Assembly (NCBI GenBank): GCA_910592005.1
Contig: CAJVPP010003601.1
Location: 1-11,244, forward strand
Length of the DNA: 11,244 bases
Origin: Funneliformis mosseae
Lineage: Eukaryota; Glomeromycota; Glomeromycetes; Glomerales; Glomeraceae
Direction: 5' to 3'
Every line of letters starts with the position of its first letter. Within the stretch, counting starts at the first letter, position 1. A program made the translations under genes and the position numbers. Shown piece by piece: positions 1-10,217 of the stretch. The notes below the pieces were generated by a model. That model worked only from the letters and a program-made list of their open reading frames with translations, did not search any database and was not told the DNA's origin.

Positions 1-1111
1 TATTAATTTTATTAGAAGAAATTTTAAGTTTATAAGATATTTTTTAAATAATTTAATTTTAAATTTAAGTTTTAAAAGATTTATTATAATAATTTTTTAA
101 AAAAATTTTTAAAATTTATATATTTTGCAAACTAATTAAATCACTTTACTACTATTAAAAGTCATAAAGTTTCTTATAAATTATAAAAAGTATAATAATT
201 AAAATTATTCTTTATAATAAATTTTATAATATTTTATTATAATTAATATTGCTAAAAGTAAATATTAATAAGATTGTTAAAGGTTAATGATGAAATTTTT
301 TAATTTATAATTTTTTTAAAAATTACAAGTTTTTAGCTTACAAATAATTGTAAATTATTTATTATATAATTAAAAAATAAAAATTACTATAATATAATAT
401 ATATTTATAAATTAATTTTTTAAAAATTTTTTAAAAATTTTAATTTTTCATAAAAATAAATTAGAAAAAATTTATAGTAAATAAGTAAGCAAATTTATCT
501 GTAAACCTTTATAATCTAAAGGATAATATTATTAAATACAAATTAAGTATATTACAAATATGATAAATATAATATTTTAATTAAAATATTATTATTATTA
601 AAAGGATAAACTTTATATAAATTAATTTAATAATCTTTTTAATAAGTTTCAATTTTCTTTTAAATTATATAAAAATTTATTTTATTTGTTAAAAAATTTT
701 ATAATTTAATACAATAAATATTTTTCTAAATTTTATAATTAGTAATTATTAAGAAATAAAACTATTATAATATAAGTTTTAAGCTTAACAATTACAAAGA
801 AATTATTGGTTAATTATTATATGTGAATATATATATAATTAAAAATTTTTATATTGCATAAACTTATATTATTTTCACTTATTTAAGATAAATTAAATAA
901 AGAGATTTTTTAATTTATATAGAATTCTTAACTAATTATTTAAATTCTTATATATAAATTAATATTTTAATTTCACTATATTAAATAGTTTAAATATTAA
1001 CTTTTAATAATTTGATTATTTATTTTATTTGTAAAAGTTTTATTATTTTAAATAAATATGTTATAGTAATTAATTCTATATTTTTTTAAAAATATAATAA
1101 TTATATAATTA
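1..1111. other. AT-rich noncoding flank, no gene seen
   Basis: This stretch is almost entirely A and T, with frequent homopolymer runs, and every frame on both strands is closed at short intervals. I see no coding pattern, RNA gene, recognisable transposon end or strong hairpin. GC is far lower than in the retrotransposon in the middle of the window, so it looks like ancient, fully decayed or unselected intergenic DNA. Confidence 0.7.
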
Positions 1112-1226
1112 ATTATAAAATGATAAATAATTATAAGGTAGTAATTAATCATAAGATGAAAATAATTATAGGATAATAATTTATTATAAGGTGGTAATTA
1201 TTCATTGTAATATAGGGTGATAATTA
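1112..1226. repeat. Degenerate 18-bp minisatellite, six units
   Basis: Six head-to-tail units follow the rough consensus ATTATAAGGTGRTAATTA. They lie at 1112-1129, 1130-1147, 1148-1164 (one base short), 1165-1182, 1183-1200 and 1209-1226, with an 8-base insertion before the last. The GG/GGT core stands out in a region with almost no G, which makes a chance match unlikely. A small hairpin (ATTAATTACTATAC with GTATAATTAAT, about 1278-1305) lies just downstream. No function can be inferred. Confidence 0.7.
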
Positions 1227-1540
1227 ATTAGCAAATTTTAGATTATATATAAAATAATATGAAATTTTTAATTGATGATTAATTACTATACAGTTGTATA
1301 ATTAATATTACTTAAAATTAATTTTCTAATTTTTTTTTAAACTATTATTTTTTTTTAAATAAAAGAAAATAATTTTATTTTATTTAACATAATCTTTAAA
1401 ATAAAATCTTATTTTTAAATTAATAATTGAACTTATAAGAACTCTTATTAAATGTAATTTTTTATTTTTATAGATTTTAATTTATATATATTTAATATCT
1501 TTTTTATAAACATTAATATAGAGATTTCATGAAAAATTCG
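1227..1540. other. AT-rich noncoding spacer, no gene seen
   Basis: Low-complexity A+T sequence lies between the two tandem arrays. Apart from the small hairpin near 1278-1305 I see nothing: no open frame of note and no transposon end. Confidence 0.6.
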
Positions 1541-2180
1541 ATCATTTTAGTCAAAGTTAATTGTTTTTTATTTTTAAATAAAAGTTATTCAGTAAATTTA
1601 ATACTATTTATATATAAAATTTCTTTAAGTTTAGATTAATATTCGTATAATAATAAGTGTTTTTATAACTTTATTAATATCACAAAACTTTTTTTAATTT
1701 CACAGGATAATTTAAATACTTTGGTTAAAGTCAATTACTTTTATCTCTAAGTAAAAGTTGTTTAGTAAATTTGAAACTATTTGCATATAAAATTTCTTTA
1801 ATATTAAATTAATATTCATATAGTAATATATATTTTTATAACTTTTTAACATTTTTGTACTTTTTTTTTAATTTCATCACTTTTAATTTCTAAATAAATG
1901 TTATTCAACAGGTTTAATATTATTTACTTTTATTTTTTATCTTAGTTGGTATAATATTCGTACAGTAATATTTTTTTTATAACTTCACTAAATAAATTAT
2001 ACTTTTTTAACTTTACAAATTAATTTGATCACTTTAGTTAAAGTAAACTACTTACTATGTATTAAGTAAAATATTTATATATCTATAATTATATATATAT
2101 AAATTTTATTTCAATTAGTTTAATATTTATTAAGTAATAGCTTTTTATAACTGAATTAATTCTTAAATATTTTTGTTTTT
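1541..2180. repeat. Degenerate tandem array, about 150-175-bp unit, four copies
   Basis: Four diverged copies begin near 1541, 1716, 1876 and 2028, giving spacings of about 175, 160 and 152 bp. Shared landmarks recur in the same order. First comes a TCA(C/T)TTTAGTTAAAGT-like start, then a TAAAAGTTATTCAGTAAATTT-like block, then an ATTAATATTCGTATARTAATA-like block, and finally TTTTTATAACTTTA before a T-rich tail. Copy three has lost part of its first block. The A+T bias makes exact borders uncertain, but the ordered landmarks support a true satellite-like array. It has no coding potential and looks like a worn-out satellite or the remains of a local amplification. Confidence 0.7.
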
Positions 2181-2702
2181 TTAAATATTTATTGTGTAAT
2201 TTATTAAATATTGTATTAATATAAATATATATTACAAAATTATTAAACTTTAATAAAAAAAGTAATCAAATAAAAATATTTAAAAGTTATTACTTTATTT
2301 TATTATAATTAATTTTTTAAATAAATTTTAAAAAAATTTTTTTTTTGAATTTTATTGTATTTTTAAAATTATATAAAATAATCAAAAATTACAATTACTA
2401 TTTTTCATATAAAATTTTATTCTTTTTCAAATGTATATTAATTAATAAAAAATTAAACTTTTATTATTAGTAAAATTCACTTTGAATTTCATAAAATGTA
2501 TACAAAAAATACTTTCAGATCTATAAGGTAAGTTACTATTAGTTTTTATTTTAAATTAATTCATTTTTTATAATTAATTATCAGATGATATTTAATTTCA
2601 CTTGTAAATAATTACCAGTTTGTAATTAATTATATAATTAATTATATATTATATATTAAAAATTACATATTAAATTTTTAATAAAATATTTATCATGACA
2701 TG
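2181..2702. other. AT-rich noncoding flank up to the transposon
   Basis: Low-complexity A+T sequence runs up to the TA that borders the palindromic element. It contains a stem-loop at 2252-2304 (arms AATAAAAAAAGTAAT and ATTACTTTATTTTATT), which in DNA this AT-rich may be chance, and alternating TAATTA/ATAT tracts near 2625-2660. I see no gene. Confidence 0.6.
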
Positions 2703-2704
2703 TA
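2703..2704. repeat. TA target-site duplication, left copy
   Basis: A TA dinucleotide abuts the left inverted repeat. Its partner is at 11090-11091. TA duplication is the hallmark of the IS630/Tc1/mariner superfamily. A two-base match in AT-rich DNA is weak on its own. Its support comes from both terminal repeats ending exactly at it. Confidence 0.6.
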
Positions 2705-2976
2705 TACTCCTTTCTAAAAAATATCTGATCACCCAATATTTTCGAAATTTTATTCTAATATCTTATTAGCTATAAATATTAGAATAATAATTTATAATTA
2801 TATATTAATTTTTGGATTTAATAAATATTTTAAACATAATTTGATATCTGATTAATAAGTCCAATTTTATAAAAATCAATGATCTACATTTACAACTAAC
2901 ATTTAGTAAATTTTTGATCATTAAACAAAATTTTAACTAAGCTAACTATAATAAACTTATATTATATATTATTGCC

Positions 2977-3182
2977 TTACTTTAGAAGAATCAGTATACC
3001 AAATTTCATAAAGATCTGATCAGTGATTATTGAGATATTAAACTTCAAAGACTAGCTATTTATATATAAAAAAATGAATTTTGATAATTTTTATATAAAT
3101 TATCAACCTTTGAAATTCAATTTTTTAGCAATCACTAATTAAATCTTTATGAAATTTGGGTATATTAATTCTTTTAAAGTAA
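2977..3182. repeat. Central inverted repeat of the palindromic MITE
   Basis: The left arm starts TTACTTTAGAAGAATCAGTA and the right arm, read on the minus strand, starts TTACTTTAAAAGAATTAATA. The differences here are mainly C/T and G/A. The arms are about 80 bp and the loop about 40 bp (3060-3103). It sits exactly at the symmetry axis of the restored 750-bp element, so I read it as the core of that element. A separate TA-flanked hairpin nested at the axis is possible but less economical. Confidence 0.85.
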
Positions 3183-3320
3183 ATTAATTATATATATGAA
3201 AGGCTTTATTATAGCTAATTTAATTACAATTTTATTTATGGTTAAAATTTTAATAAGTGCTAGTTACAGATATAGATTACTTATTTGTACAAAATTAGAC
3301 TTTATTAATCAGATATCAAT

Positions 3321-3340
3321 TATATTTGAAATATTTATTA
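3321..3340 (+). repeat. LINE target-site duplication, left copy
   Basis: TATATTTGAAATATTTATTA recurs at 10957-10975 as TATGTTTGAATATTTATTA, with one substitution and one single-base indel. The right copy directly follows the A-tail of the retrotransposon. Joining 3340 to 10976 restores the inverted repeat of the surrounding MITE, which fixes the insertion point independently of the repeat itself. Confidence 0.88.
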
Positions 3341-4493
3341 TTCTCCTCAAAATACTATGGAAAAAAACACAAAAAAAAATTTAATAATAATCCAAAAAAT
3401 TAACGTAACACTCGTAGTTATCTTAACTCATTTATTAACAAAAAATCTTTAGAATTCTTCAAAAGAAAACTGTAACTGTTCTTAACCATCCCAGTTCTAT
3501 TAAAAATAATGATATTGTTGATTTAAATGTTGCTTTTGGCTTTCAAAAAAACATGAAAATAGAACCATTACTTAAAACTTCAACTAAAAATATTTCAGTT
3601 TCTATCACTTTTAAAGATATTAACACCATGAAAGAAGACTAAGCACATGACCTCTCAGAAAATTTACTTAGTAAAAATGGTTTTTCTCCAATATACTCTC
3701 TTTTGAACGTATTTATAACACTTCTTCATTCTATATTTATTATGTCATCGAGACTTTCCTCTCTGGTAAATCAAATAAGAAAAAAATTTAACTGTGCTTG
3801 TGAGATGTTTAATGGTATAAATTTTTCCTCTTTCATTAGTATTTCAGTCAAGCAAGACCTGCAAATAAAATATTTAAGATTATTCAATTTAGATTCTTCA
3901 CGAGTTCAAACGCTAATAAAGCATCCTATACTAAATTTTCAGAAATGGTAGAACTAAAATTAAAATCTCTTGAACGTCCTATCTTATTTAGATTTAATCT
4001 TGAATTAGTAATCAAAATAACAAAGATCACTATATCAATTTCTGAGCACGTAATTCAATTGATATTTGCTAAATACAATACTATTCTACAAAGCTTTATT
4101 ATTACCAAGAACTTGTGATAATAAGCTACCATTTTCTTTGCAAAAGGCACCAACATAATCATTTTCAATAATATCAAAGGCTAATTCATCTTCAAAGACT
4201 TTATTCATATGTATCCTTATACAGTTACAGCTGAAGAAATACAACTTTATTCTAAATTTGCTTTCAAACTCACTAACTTACCTAAAGACATCTCCAGCTG
4301 TGAACTTGAACCTATCGCTAAAGCAGTTAACATGATGACCTGAATGATCCCTAAAGCCTATTCAAATTATTAAAACCTAGAGTATATTTTTGTTCATTTC
4401 AAATTAGAATAAAACCTTTTTATTGCATTTAATGGTAACCAAATCATATTAGATGATAAATGACTCATATAGATTCAACTTGATATTAAACTT

Positions 4494-4535
4494 TGTATGT
4501 ATTATGCTGCGTTTAGATACAATTCTCACTTTTGT
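4494..4535 (+). other. Broken CCHC zinc knuckle of ORF1
   Basis: The spacing C-X2-C-X4-H-X4-C is intact, but the residues read C (TGT 4494), Y (TAT 4503, expected Cys TGT), Y (TAC 4518, expected His CAC) and C (TGT 4533). Each loss needs one transition: G to A at 4504 and C to T at 4518. The motif normally grips single-stranded RNA, and it could not coordinate zinc as it stands. A second Cys pair follows at KKCVVPQDC. Confidence 0.75.
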
Positions 4536-5099
4536 CAAAAGAAATGTGTTGTGCCTCAAGATTGTCAAACATAAAATTTATACCAAAGATTTAAACTTGC
4601 TCAAGTTAAAATTATTCAGCTCCTTCCAAACCAGTTAGACCCATCTTTGTTAAGAATAATAAGCATGTATTTGATCCTAAGAATTCTCAATCATTTGCTA
4701 ATAGGACTCATCCTATTAAGCCTCCTGCTAACAAATCTTCTGTCATTTTTACCTATTCCAAACCTTACTCAATAATAACAAGCTTAACAACTTATCTTTA
4801 AATAATTCAATTTATGCTAATAAATTCTGATCAGACCAAATAGAAAATAATTATCTTTCACTATGATAACAAAGAGATAATCAATCTAACTGGAAACCAT
4901 TTGATATTATGAAAATTATGCTCAAATTAGATACGCTTACAGATACATTTGCTAGAATTCATAATGATCTAACTTTCACAGTTTGATATCTCAATACTGT
5001 CGAATGACATTTTAATATCTTCACACTTACTTCTGAAAAAGTTGCAAAATTAAATGCTACCAACAAAAGCAAGAGAAAGGCCAATATAGAGACTGATGA

Positions 5100-5285
5100 A
5101 TCTCAGTATAAAGAGAATGTAAATACTTCTGAATTCAAAATCACAGAATATGAAAATAAAATCAAATAGCTTATTTAAAAAAATGAGGAACTATGTTTAA
5201 ATAATAAACATAATATCGAAAAGCTTAACACTGAGCTTGAAATAGTAGCTTACATTCTAAAATTTGTTTATAAAAAAACTAATAA
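5100..5285 (+). other. Coiled-coil tail of ORF1
   Basis: Reading TAG 5167-5169 and TAA 5176-5178 as former glutamines gives a continuous charged helix (ITEYENKIK, LIxKNEELCLNN, IEKLNTELEIV) with leucine/isoleucine at roughly heptad spacing. In LINE ORF1 proteins such a segment drives trimer or oligomer formation. The call is by pattern only. Confidence 0.55.
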
Positions 5286-5399
5286 ATCGCTCAGTATACC
5301 TATTTCTCAATTAAACAAATCAGACATCATATGGATTAATAAAGATAGAACTAATTCTGCCTACCTGACCTTTTTTTTAATCAGTTTATTATAAATTTA

Positions 5400-6135
5400 A
5401 TGAATAATCAAACAAAATACAAACATACTCCTATTTTCTTTAATATTGCAACTCACAATACTTATTTTTTACTCAATCCACTCAAATAATAAATTTTATT
5501 TAACCTTTATTCCATTAATCATTTTGACATTATTGCATTACAAGAAACCAATTTTACTATACCTTTTTATTACTTTTTTCTTAAAAAAATTTGTAATAAC
5601 AATTTTATACTATTTTTTTTACTGATTTAGATACTCAATACTCTGGTTTTAATATAGGTTTATATCTTGTAGATCATATCTTTTACCATTTATTTTACTT
5701 TAATCAAATTTTTTGTCTTGACTTTTAATTTAAAAATAAAAACAAATTTCATGTTATTAATATTTACTTATCTGGTTTTAATAAATTTCTTCATTTAAAA
5801 ATAATTTAACAAATGCATTTTCTTATAGACAAAGCTCTTCATGCTAATTTTTTTCTATTATTTTAGGTGATTTTAATACTGATCCATCTAGATCTTATAA
5901 CCTCTTGCATTTATAATGATTTATTGATCATATAACCAACAATAATTTTATTAACATTTTTAATTTCATCAAATCAGTCAAAGTTATTAATGATTTACAT
6001 ACATATGTTTAAGGTTCTTTACGATTAACAATTGATCATATTTATCGCTCTATCTTTACTTTCTGATTTCAATGACCATCAAGTCATTTCTATAGATACT
6101 TCACTCACAGATCATTATATTATATTTGCTTTTTC
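5400..6135 (+). other. AP-type endonuclease domain remnant of ORF2
   Basis: The domain opens with FFNIATHNTY (a decayed xNIxTxNxN start). Then come DIIALQETNF (catalytic Glu, 5526-5555), LGDFNTDPS (catalytic Asp-Asn, 5863-5889), TIDHIYRS (6028-6051, the family's R-I-D-Y-I-W position) and LTDHYII (the S-D-H step, 6104-6124). The exonuclease-endonuclease-phosphatase fold uses these residues to nick DNA. All the expected catalytic residues can still be read although the frame breaks at least three times. Confidence 0.85.
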
Positions 6136-6804
6136 AACTCAAGTTTTAACAATAATAATAAAAAAACTTGTTTTTTCTTATCAGGATATGTCAAATGAAG
6201 ATTGGTTTACCTTTGTTGATGCTATTGATACTAGATATTATAAATTAAGATTAGTTTCTGTAGACTTTGATAATATTTCCAATGTCTACAAAGTCAATTT
6301 TACATAAAATCTTTTCCAAAAAGCCATCATTAATACCACTTTGAAATGTATTCTTAATAAACATATCTCTTGTCATACTTGTGACCTCAGACCCAATCTG
6401 CTTAAATTAATTTACAAACATATTAAATTATTTCATTAACTAGAATGCTATTTCAAATCTTGTCTTTTCAGTAAAATTTATAACATTAAATGGGATTATC
6501 TATTTGATAAAACCTCATAATTCTTTACAGATTATAATATTACTTTACCTACATTAACTATCTATTTCTTGAACTTCTTATCAGTAACAGCTCCTGTTTT
6601 TAAAGATCTTAAAAAAATACTAATAGCTGCCACAAAAATACAAGAGACAGAATTAAAAACTAAATTAATTCAAGAAGCAATCAAACAAAGATGTAAAAAT
6701 TTTACCACTAATCAATTAGCTATATTTGACTCTCTCCTTGATTGTTCTTATATCACTATTCTTTTAGACTATTAAATTAATAATAACAGTCCTAAAAAGA
6801 GTTA

Positions 6805-7990
6805 CTTATAGATCCTATTGATATTAAAAGAGAAATAGCTTAATATTTTTAACAAGTTATCAGTTTGAGATATCCTAACCCATCAATCTTAGATTTATAG
6901 AAAAATAAATATGCTCTATTAGGTAATATTAATCCTATTATCTATGACTCTCTCATGCAACCTTTTACTAAAGAAGAATAATCTGATGTCATTAATTTCT
7001 TACTTAACGGTAAAGCTTCTAGTTCATCAAAAATATCAAATAAAATGTTAAAACACCTTAGTCCCTTCGCCTTCAAATATTTTAGAAAATTGCATGTTAT
7101 TATCTAACTTACAACCTGACATCTTATAGATAGAATTTGACTTTTGTGTATCCAATTTCTAAACTAAAATTATGAGAATTTAACCTAAACTATATCCAAC
7201 CAATTACCTTATTAGAATGCTTTAAAAAAGCACTTATTAAGCTTGTTAATAGCAGACTTTTTACTATACTAGTCAAAAATAGCATCCTAAAAGGCAACAA
7301 CTTTGCAGGTTTTTTTTCAGAAGCACTTTTAAACCCATTAACATTCTTGATAATATCAAATATGATGCATCATTCCATTATAATAATCTTTGGATCCTTT
7401 TTTAAGATATGTCAAAGGTATATAATAAGGTCAATCTTAAGATGCTGATTAGGGTTTTACTTAGATTATATCTTTTCATGTCTTTTGTTCACCTCATAAT
7501 TTCAATTTTTACTTTACAATTCAATCAAATTTTTACTGCTCATAGTAATACTGATACTTACTACGTTTTTTTAAAAATAGATTAAGGAGAAATTATTTTT
7601 TCTATTTTGAGATGCATATATTATGATCCCTATTATGCAAAATTCAAAATTCATTGTTAGAATACACTCAAAGCGTTAATTGTAGGAAAGATATTACCAA
7701 ATAGTCTACTAATCAATTTTTAAATCACATTTTAGTACTTGTTTACATAGATGATACCCTCTGGATAATAGTTTTTAAGATAGATCTCCAAAATATAATG
7801 ACTATTGTAACTTATTCTACAACTTAAATAGTATTCAAGTAAATTAGGATAAATTAGTCTTGATGATGAATATCAAAGACTCTAGCGTTATTAACTTTAT
7901 GTTTAATGATAAAATATTTAACTTTCACTACTTTTTTATAAAGACTTCACTCATTATTTTGGAGTTTGAATATTACTCTTAATAACATGA
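6805..7990 (+). other. Reverse transcriptase domain remnant of ORF2
   Basis: The order matches non-LTR RTs. LNGKASSSSKIS (7003-7038) stands where the family has GKASGPSKI. YPISK…ITLLE…ILKGNNFAG (7149-7308) follows. Motif A is LWILF[TAA]DMSKVYNKVN, with TAA at 7403 where Gln is expected and the catalytic Asp at 7406. Motif B is D[TAA]GEIIFSIL (7580-7612). Motif C is VYIDDTLWI (7741-7767) with both Asp present, and YFGV[TGA] (7955-7969) is the strand after the palm. G-to-S, P-to-S, A-to-V and D-to-N differences from the family wording are all single transitions. The palm is therefore recognisable, but split over five frames. Confidence 0.9.
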
Positions 7991-8620
7991 CATATATTAG
8001 AAACTAAGTTTTAACAGAATTTAAAAAAGTTAAAAACGTGTTTAATAAGAAATAGCTCACAGCTAAACAAATTGTTGCAGTTTTTAATTCTGTAATTATT
8101 TCTCAAATTATTTATAAAACTAAGTTAATCTTTTTACCAGTAGCATTTTGCAACATGATGGTATCCTTTAAAGCCTTTTTTAAAAATAAACATTGTCTTA
8201 CCAAATCCCTATTAGCTTTTATTATTCACTTCACCTTTAATTATAACTTGACTTATCTTTATGACAAACAAATGATAGCTAAATCTTCTGATATATTAAA
8301 GATGATCAATGACATCGCTTTACTGAAAAATACTGCTAGATTGAGAATCATGCAACTTCAACTCATAGAATAGCTTTATCTATCATTAATTATCAGTTGG
8401 TCCTATAACAACCTTTCTATCTTTAAAGACTGGTGGTCAGCCTTTCTCTTAATAGCTAAATTAGATAATTTTACATTTGAAAAATATTTAGACAAACATT
8501 TCGATCTCACTCAAATTATGAGCGATTCTGTATTTATTTCATTTATTTTACCTACCAATATATACAAAAAGTCTATCAAGAACATCCGTATCCTCTTAAT
8601 CATATTTGTAAACTAACTTA
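7982..8620 (+). other. ORF2 thumb/connection segment, longest surviving frame
   Basis: About 200 codons stay in one frame, broken only by TAA near 8006 and TAG near 8054 and 8371. The text (MTYIRN, LTEFKKVKNVF, LTAKQIVAVFNSVIISQIIYKT, FKAFFKNK, LRIMQLQLIE) follows the RT in the usual LINE order, where the family has a helical region including a KQI…FNxVI…IxYK stretch. It has no catalytic role that I can name. It shows that some parts of ORF2 drifted without indels. Confidence 0.7.
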
Positions 8621-9284
8621 CCTCTATGGATAGGTATCATCTCTTTACATCTTTTGATATCAATTAGCTTCTTAACACAAATATATCACATGCAAATTGG
8701 TTTCAGGTTTTAAAATTCCAACTTTTATCCAATACTTCCTCTAGGAATATAACATTATTTTATCCATTATACCTATTGATTTGTAATCTACTTTTAATGA
8801 TAATTCGATTAAAAGATAATGATAATAACAACTCCACTTTTGTGATTATTTGATCTAACTAATTTTTAACTTATATAATTGGAAAAGTCAAAGCTATCAA
8901 TAATGACATAATAATATGCATAATATTATTTAGCTATGTATGACTTAAACTTTAGAGTGTATATCAATTCTTATAATAGATGTAACTTTTTCAACCTTAT
9001 AGCAATTGTTATACCTATTCAAAAAAATATTCATAATTTTTGTACTATGAAACTTCTGATTCAATTTTGCACAGAAATTAAAATCCAATACAACAAATAT
9101 ATAGGATAGAGATCCAGTCTTTCCAATCTTATATTATAAAAGGTTGTGCTATTTAAACTAACTAATTCATATCAATATCCATCAAGGTTATTAACAGATT
9201 TGACTATTTTGTCATTTGACATTTATTCAATTAAGTTACTTGACACTCTTAAATCTAACTTTACTTCTATTTCTTTTTTTTTAA

Positions 9285-9700
9285 TTTTATACAGATGGTT
9301 CTCTTATCTCTTTAGGTTCCTTAAATTGTCAGTTAAGTATTGCATGATTACAAACTAATTCAAATTGGTCTGCACTTTCTTCAATGTTACTCTTTCATAA
9401 TAAAGTCCCTCTTTCACCCTTGCTAAAATTTTTGCATATTAGCTATGATGTATACTTCACCTTCAAACTCTATTATTAAAATCTATACTGATTCACAAGC
9501 TGCTATCTCCTTCTTCCAGAAACTTTCCTTCATTTTCTGTAACTCCTTATCTATCAATTCTGTTTTTATTTTCACATTTGATTAATGTTATTTGGTCTTA
9601 TTACACAAAATAATATTTTTATTTTATTTACTAAAGTTTAAGCTCACAGCGATGATCCTCTTAATAATATTGTTGACAAATTAGCAAAACAAATTCCTAC
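9285..9700 (+). other. RNase H domain remnant of ORF2
   Basis: FYTDGSL (9285-9305) supplies the first catalytic Asp. SIA[TGA]LQTNSNWSAL (9336-9377) stands where the family has GWLQT. KIYTDSQAAI (9478-9507) carries another catalytic Asp, and KV[TAA]AHSDDPLNNIVDKLAK (9633-9692) covers the His-loop and the final Asp. The frame changes near 9460 and 9625. The enzyme degrades the RNA strand of the RNA:DNA hybrid. The segment before it (9146-9280, SYQYPSRLLTDLTILSFD) is in a third frame and is probably the authentic linker. Confidence 0.88.
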
Positions 9701-10033
9701 TTAATCATTATCCATCAACAAGAAACATCTAGATCTAAGATACTACCTTTGTCATAACTTTATTCTAATTATAGCTCCTCATCGTCTCTTTATTAAAATA
9801 AAATGCAAACTGTATAAGCTGACTTTCTGCTCTTGCTTTCTCACTTAGCAAAATATCATGATAAATCTATAGATTAGCCTCTTCTCTTCAAGATTCTGAA
9901 TAATGAAGAGTCTTCTCGTAAGATATCCTTTATAGATTACTTTAAAAAGAAATTTAAAATTAAAATGTTACTCTAAATGCTTCCTACTTTAAAGGTAGTA
10001 TACTCTCAAATTCCTGATACATATATTTCACCA

Positions 10034-10084
10034 TGTTTTTATTATTACTCTCAAACTGAAGATTTTAAGCACCTGTGGCTGTGT
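10034..10084 (+). other. C-terminal zinc-binding motif of ORF2, one Cys lost
   Basis: The text PCFYYYSQTEDFKHLWLC fits the C-X2-C-Xn-H-X3-C motif that many LINEs carry after RNase H. Cys 10034, His 10070 and Cys 10082 are present. The second Cys is Tyr (TAT 10043), one G-to-A change at 10044 from TGT. This is the same type of loss as in the ORF1 knuckle. Confidence 0.7.
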
Positions 10085-10217
10085 TCTAATAATAAACTGA
10101 ACATTTAAGATTTAGTTACTTCACATAAATCATCATTTATTATTCATTTCAAAGAGTTAAATACTCTTAATAATGACTTACTTATTCAAGAAATATCATC
10201 AGATTATATCTAGAATA

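Larger units (their letters stand above)
2705..3340. mobile_element. Palindromic MITE, left 636 bp of a split 750-bp element
   Basis: The terminus TACTCCTTTCTAAAAAATAT matches the inverted end at 11070-11089 (CACTCCCTTCCAAAAAATAT on the minus strand). The match continues inward for about 130 bp on each side (2705-2837 with 10958-11089, roughly 80% by eye). Inside, 2820-2975 pairs with 3185-3340, and 2977-3059 pairs with 3103-3182. The whole restored element is therefore one imperfect hairpin with arms of about 375 bp, centred near 3080. Many arm mismatches are C/T or G/A. The CTCCCTYC end with TA flanks resembles Stowaway-type mariner MITEs, by recalled motif only. It encodes no protein. A LINE interrupts it at 3340. 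Confidence 0.88.
3357..5394 (+). pseudogene. LINE ORF1: nucleic-acid-binding protein, decayed
   Basis: ORF1 proteins of LINEs bind the element RNA and act as chaperones. The reading path starts at ATG 3357, 16 bases into the element. It shifts frame in the A-run near 3370, then near 3696, 4613 and 4770, and ends at TAA 5392. The first 100 codons are Gln/Lys/Ser-rich. The middle (about 4190-4480) has an RRM-like look (…IPKAYSNYxNLEYIFVHF). A CCHC knuckle follows at 4494-4535, with two ligands lost, then a basic proline-rich stretch (…THPIKPPANKS). The last 130 codons form a charged coiled coil (KIKxLIxKNEEL). About sixteen TAA/TAG and eight TGA codons interrupt it. The ORF1 assignment comes from position and the knuckle. 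The RRM is tentative. Confidence 0.8.

Noticed and set aside
2252..2304. Stem-loop (AATAAAAAAAGTAAT with ATTACTTTATTTTATT) as a regulatory hairpin
   Set aside because: In DNA with so few G and C bases, such A/T stems arise often by chance, and no gene lies nearby.
1..2702. CRISPR array, tRNA or rRNA in the AT-rich flank
   Set aside because: The tandem units are adjacent or degenerate without unique spacers, and no cloverleaf or conserved rRNA core was seen.
3196..3384. A 62-codon open frame that could be a small membrane protein
   Set aside because: It runs through one arm of the palindromic MITE and over the LINE joint at 3340/3341, so it is a chance frame across two elements.
3703..3951. 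An 82-codon open frame
   Set aside because: The neighbouring frame (ERIYNTSSFYIYY…) carries the LINE ORF1 text at the same place, so this is a shadow.
4453..4638. A 61-codon open frame
   Set aside because: It overlaps the CCHC knuckle region of ORF1 in the wrong frame.
6032..6775. Two open frames (6032-6307, 6569-6775) as independent small genes
   Set aside because: Both are pieces of one ORF2 frame between endonuclease and RT, split only by TAA codons at Gln-like positions.
8155..8373. A 72-codon open frame as a separate gene
   Set aside because: It is the middle of the ORF2 thumb/connection frame, which extends on both sides through single TAA/TAG codons.
9146..9358. A 70-codon open frame as a separate gene
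   Set aside because: Its first part is probably the ORF2 linker before RNase H. After about 9285 it is a shadow of the RNase H frame.
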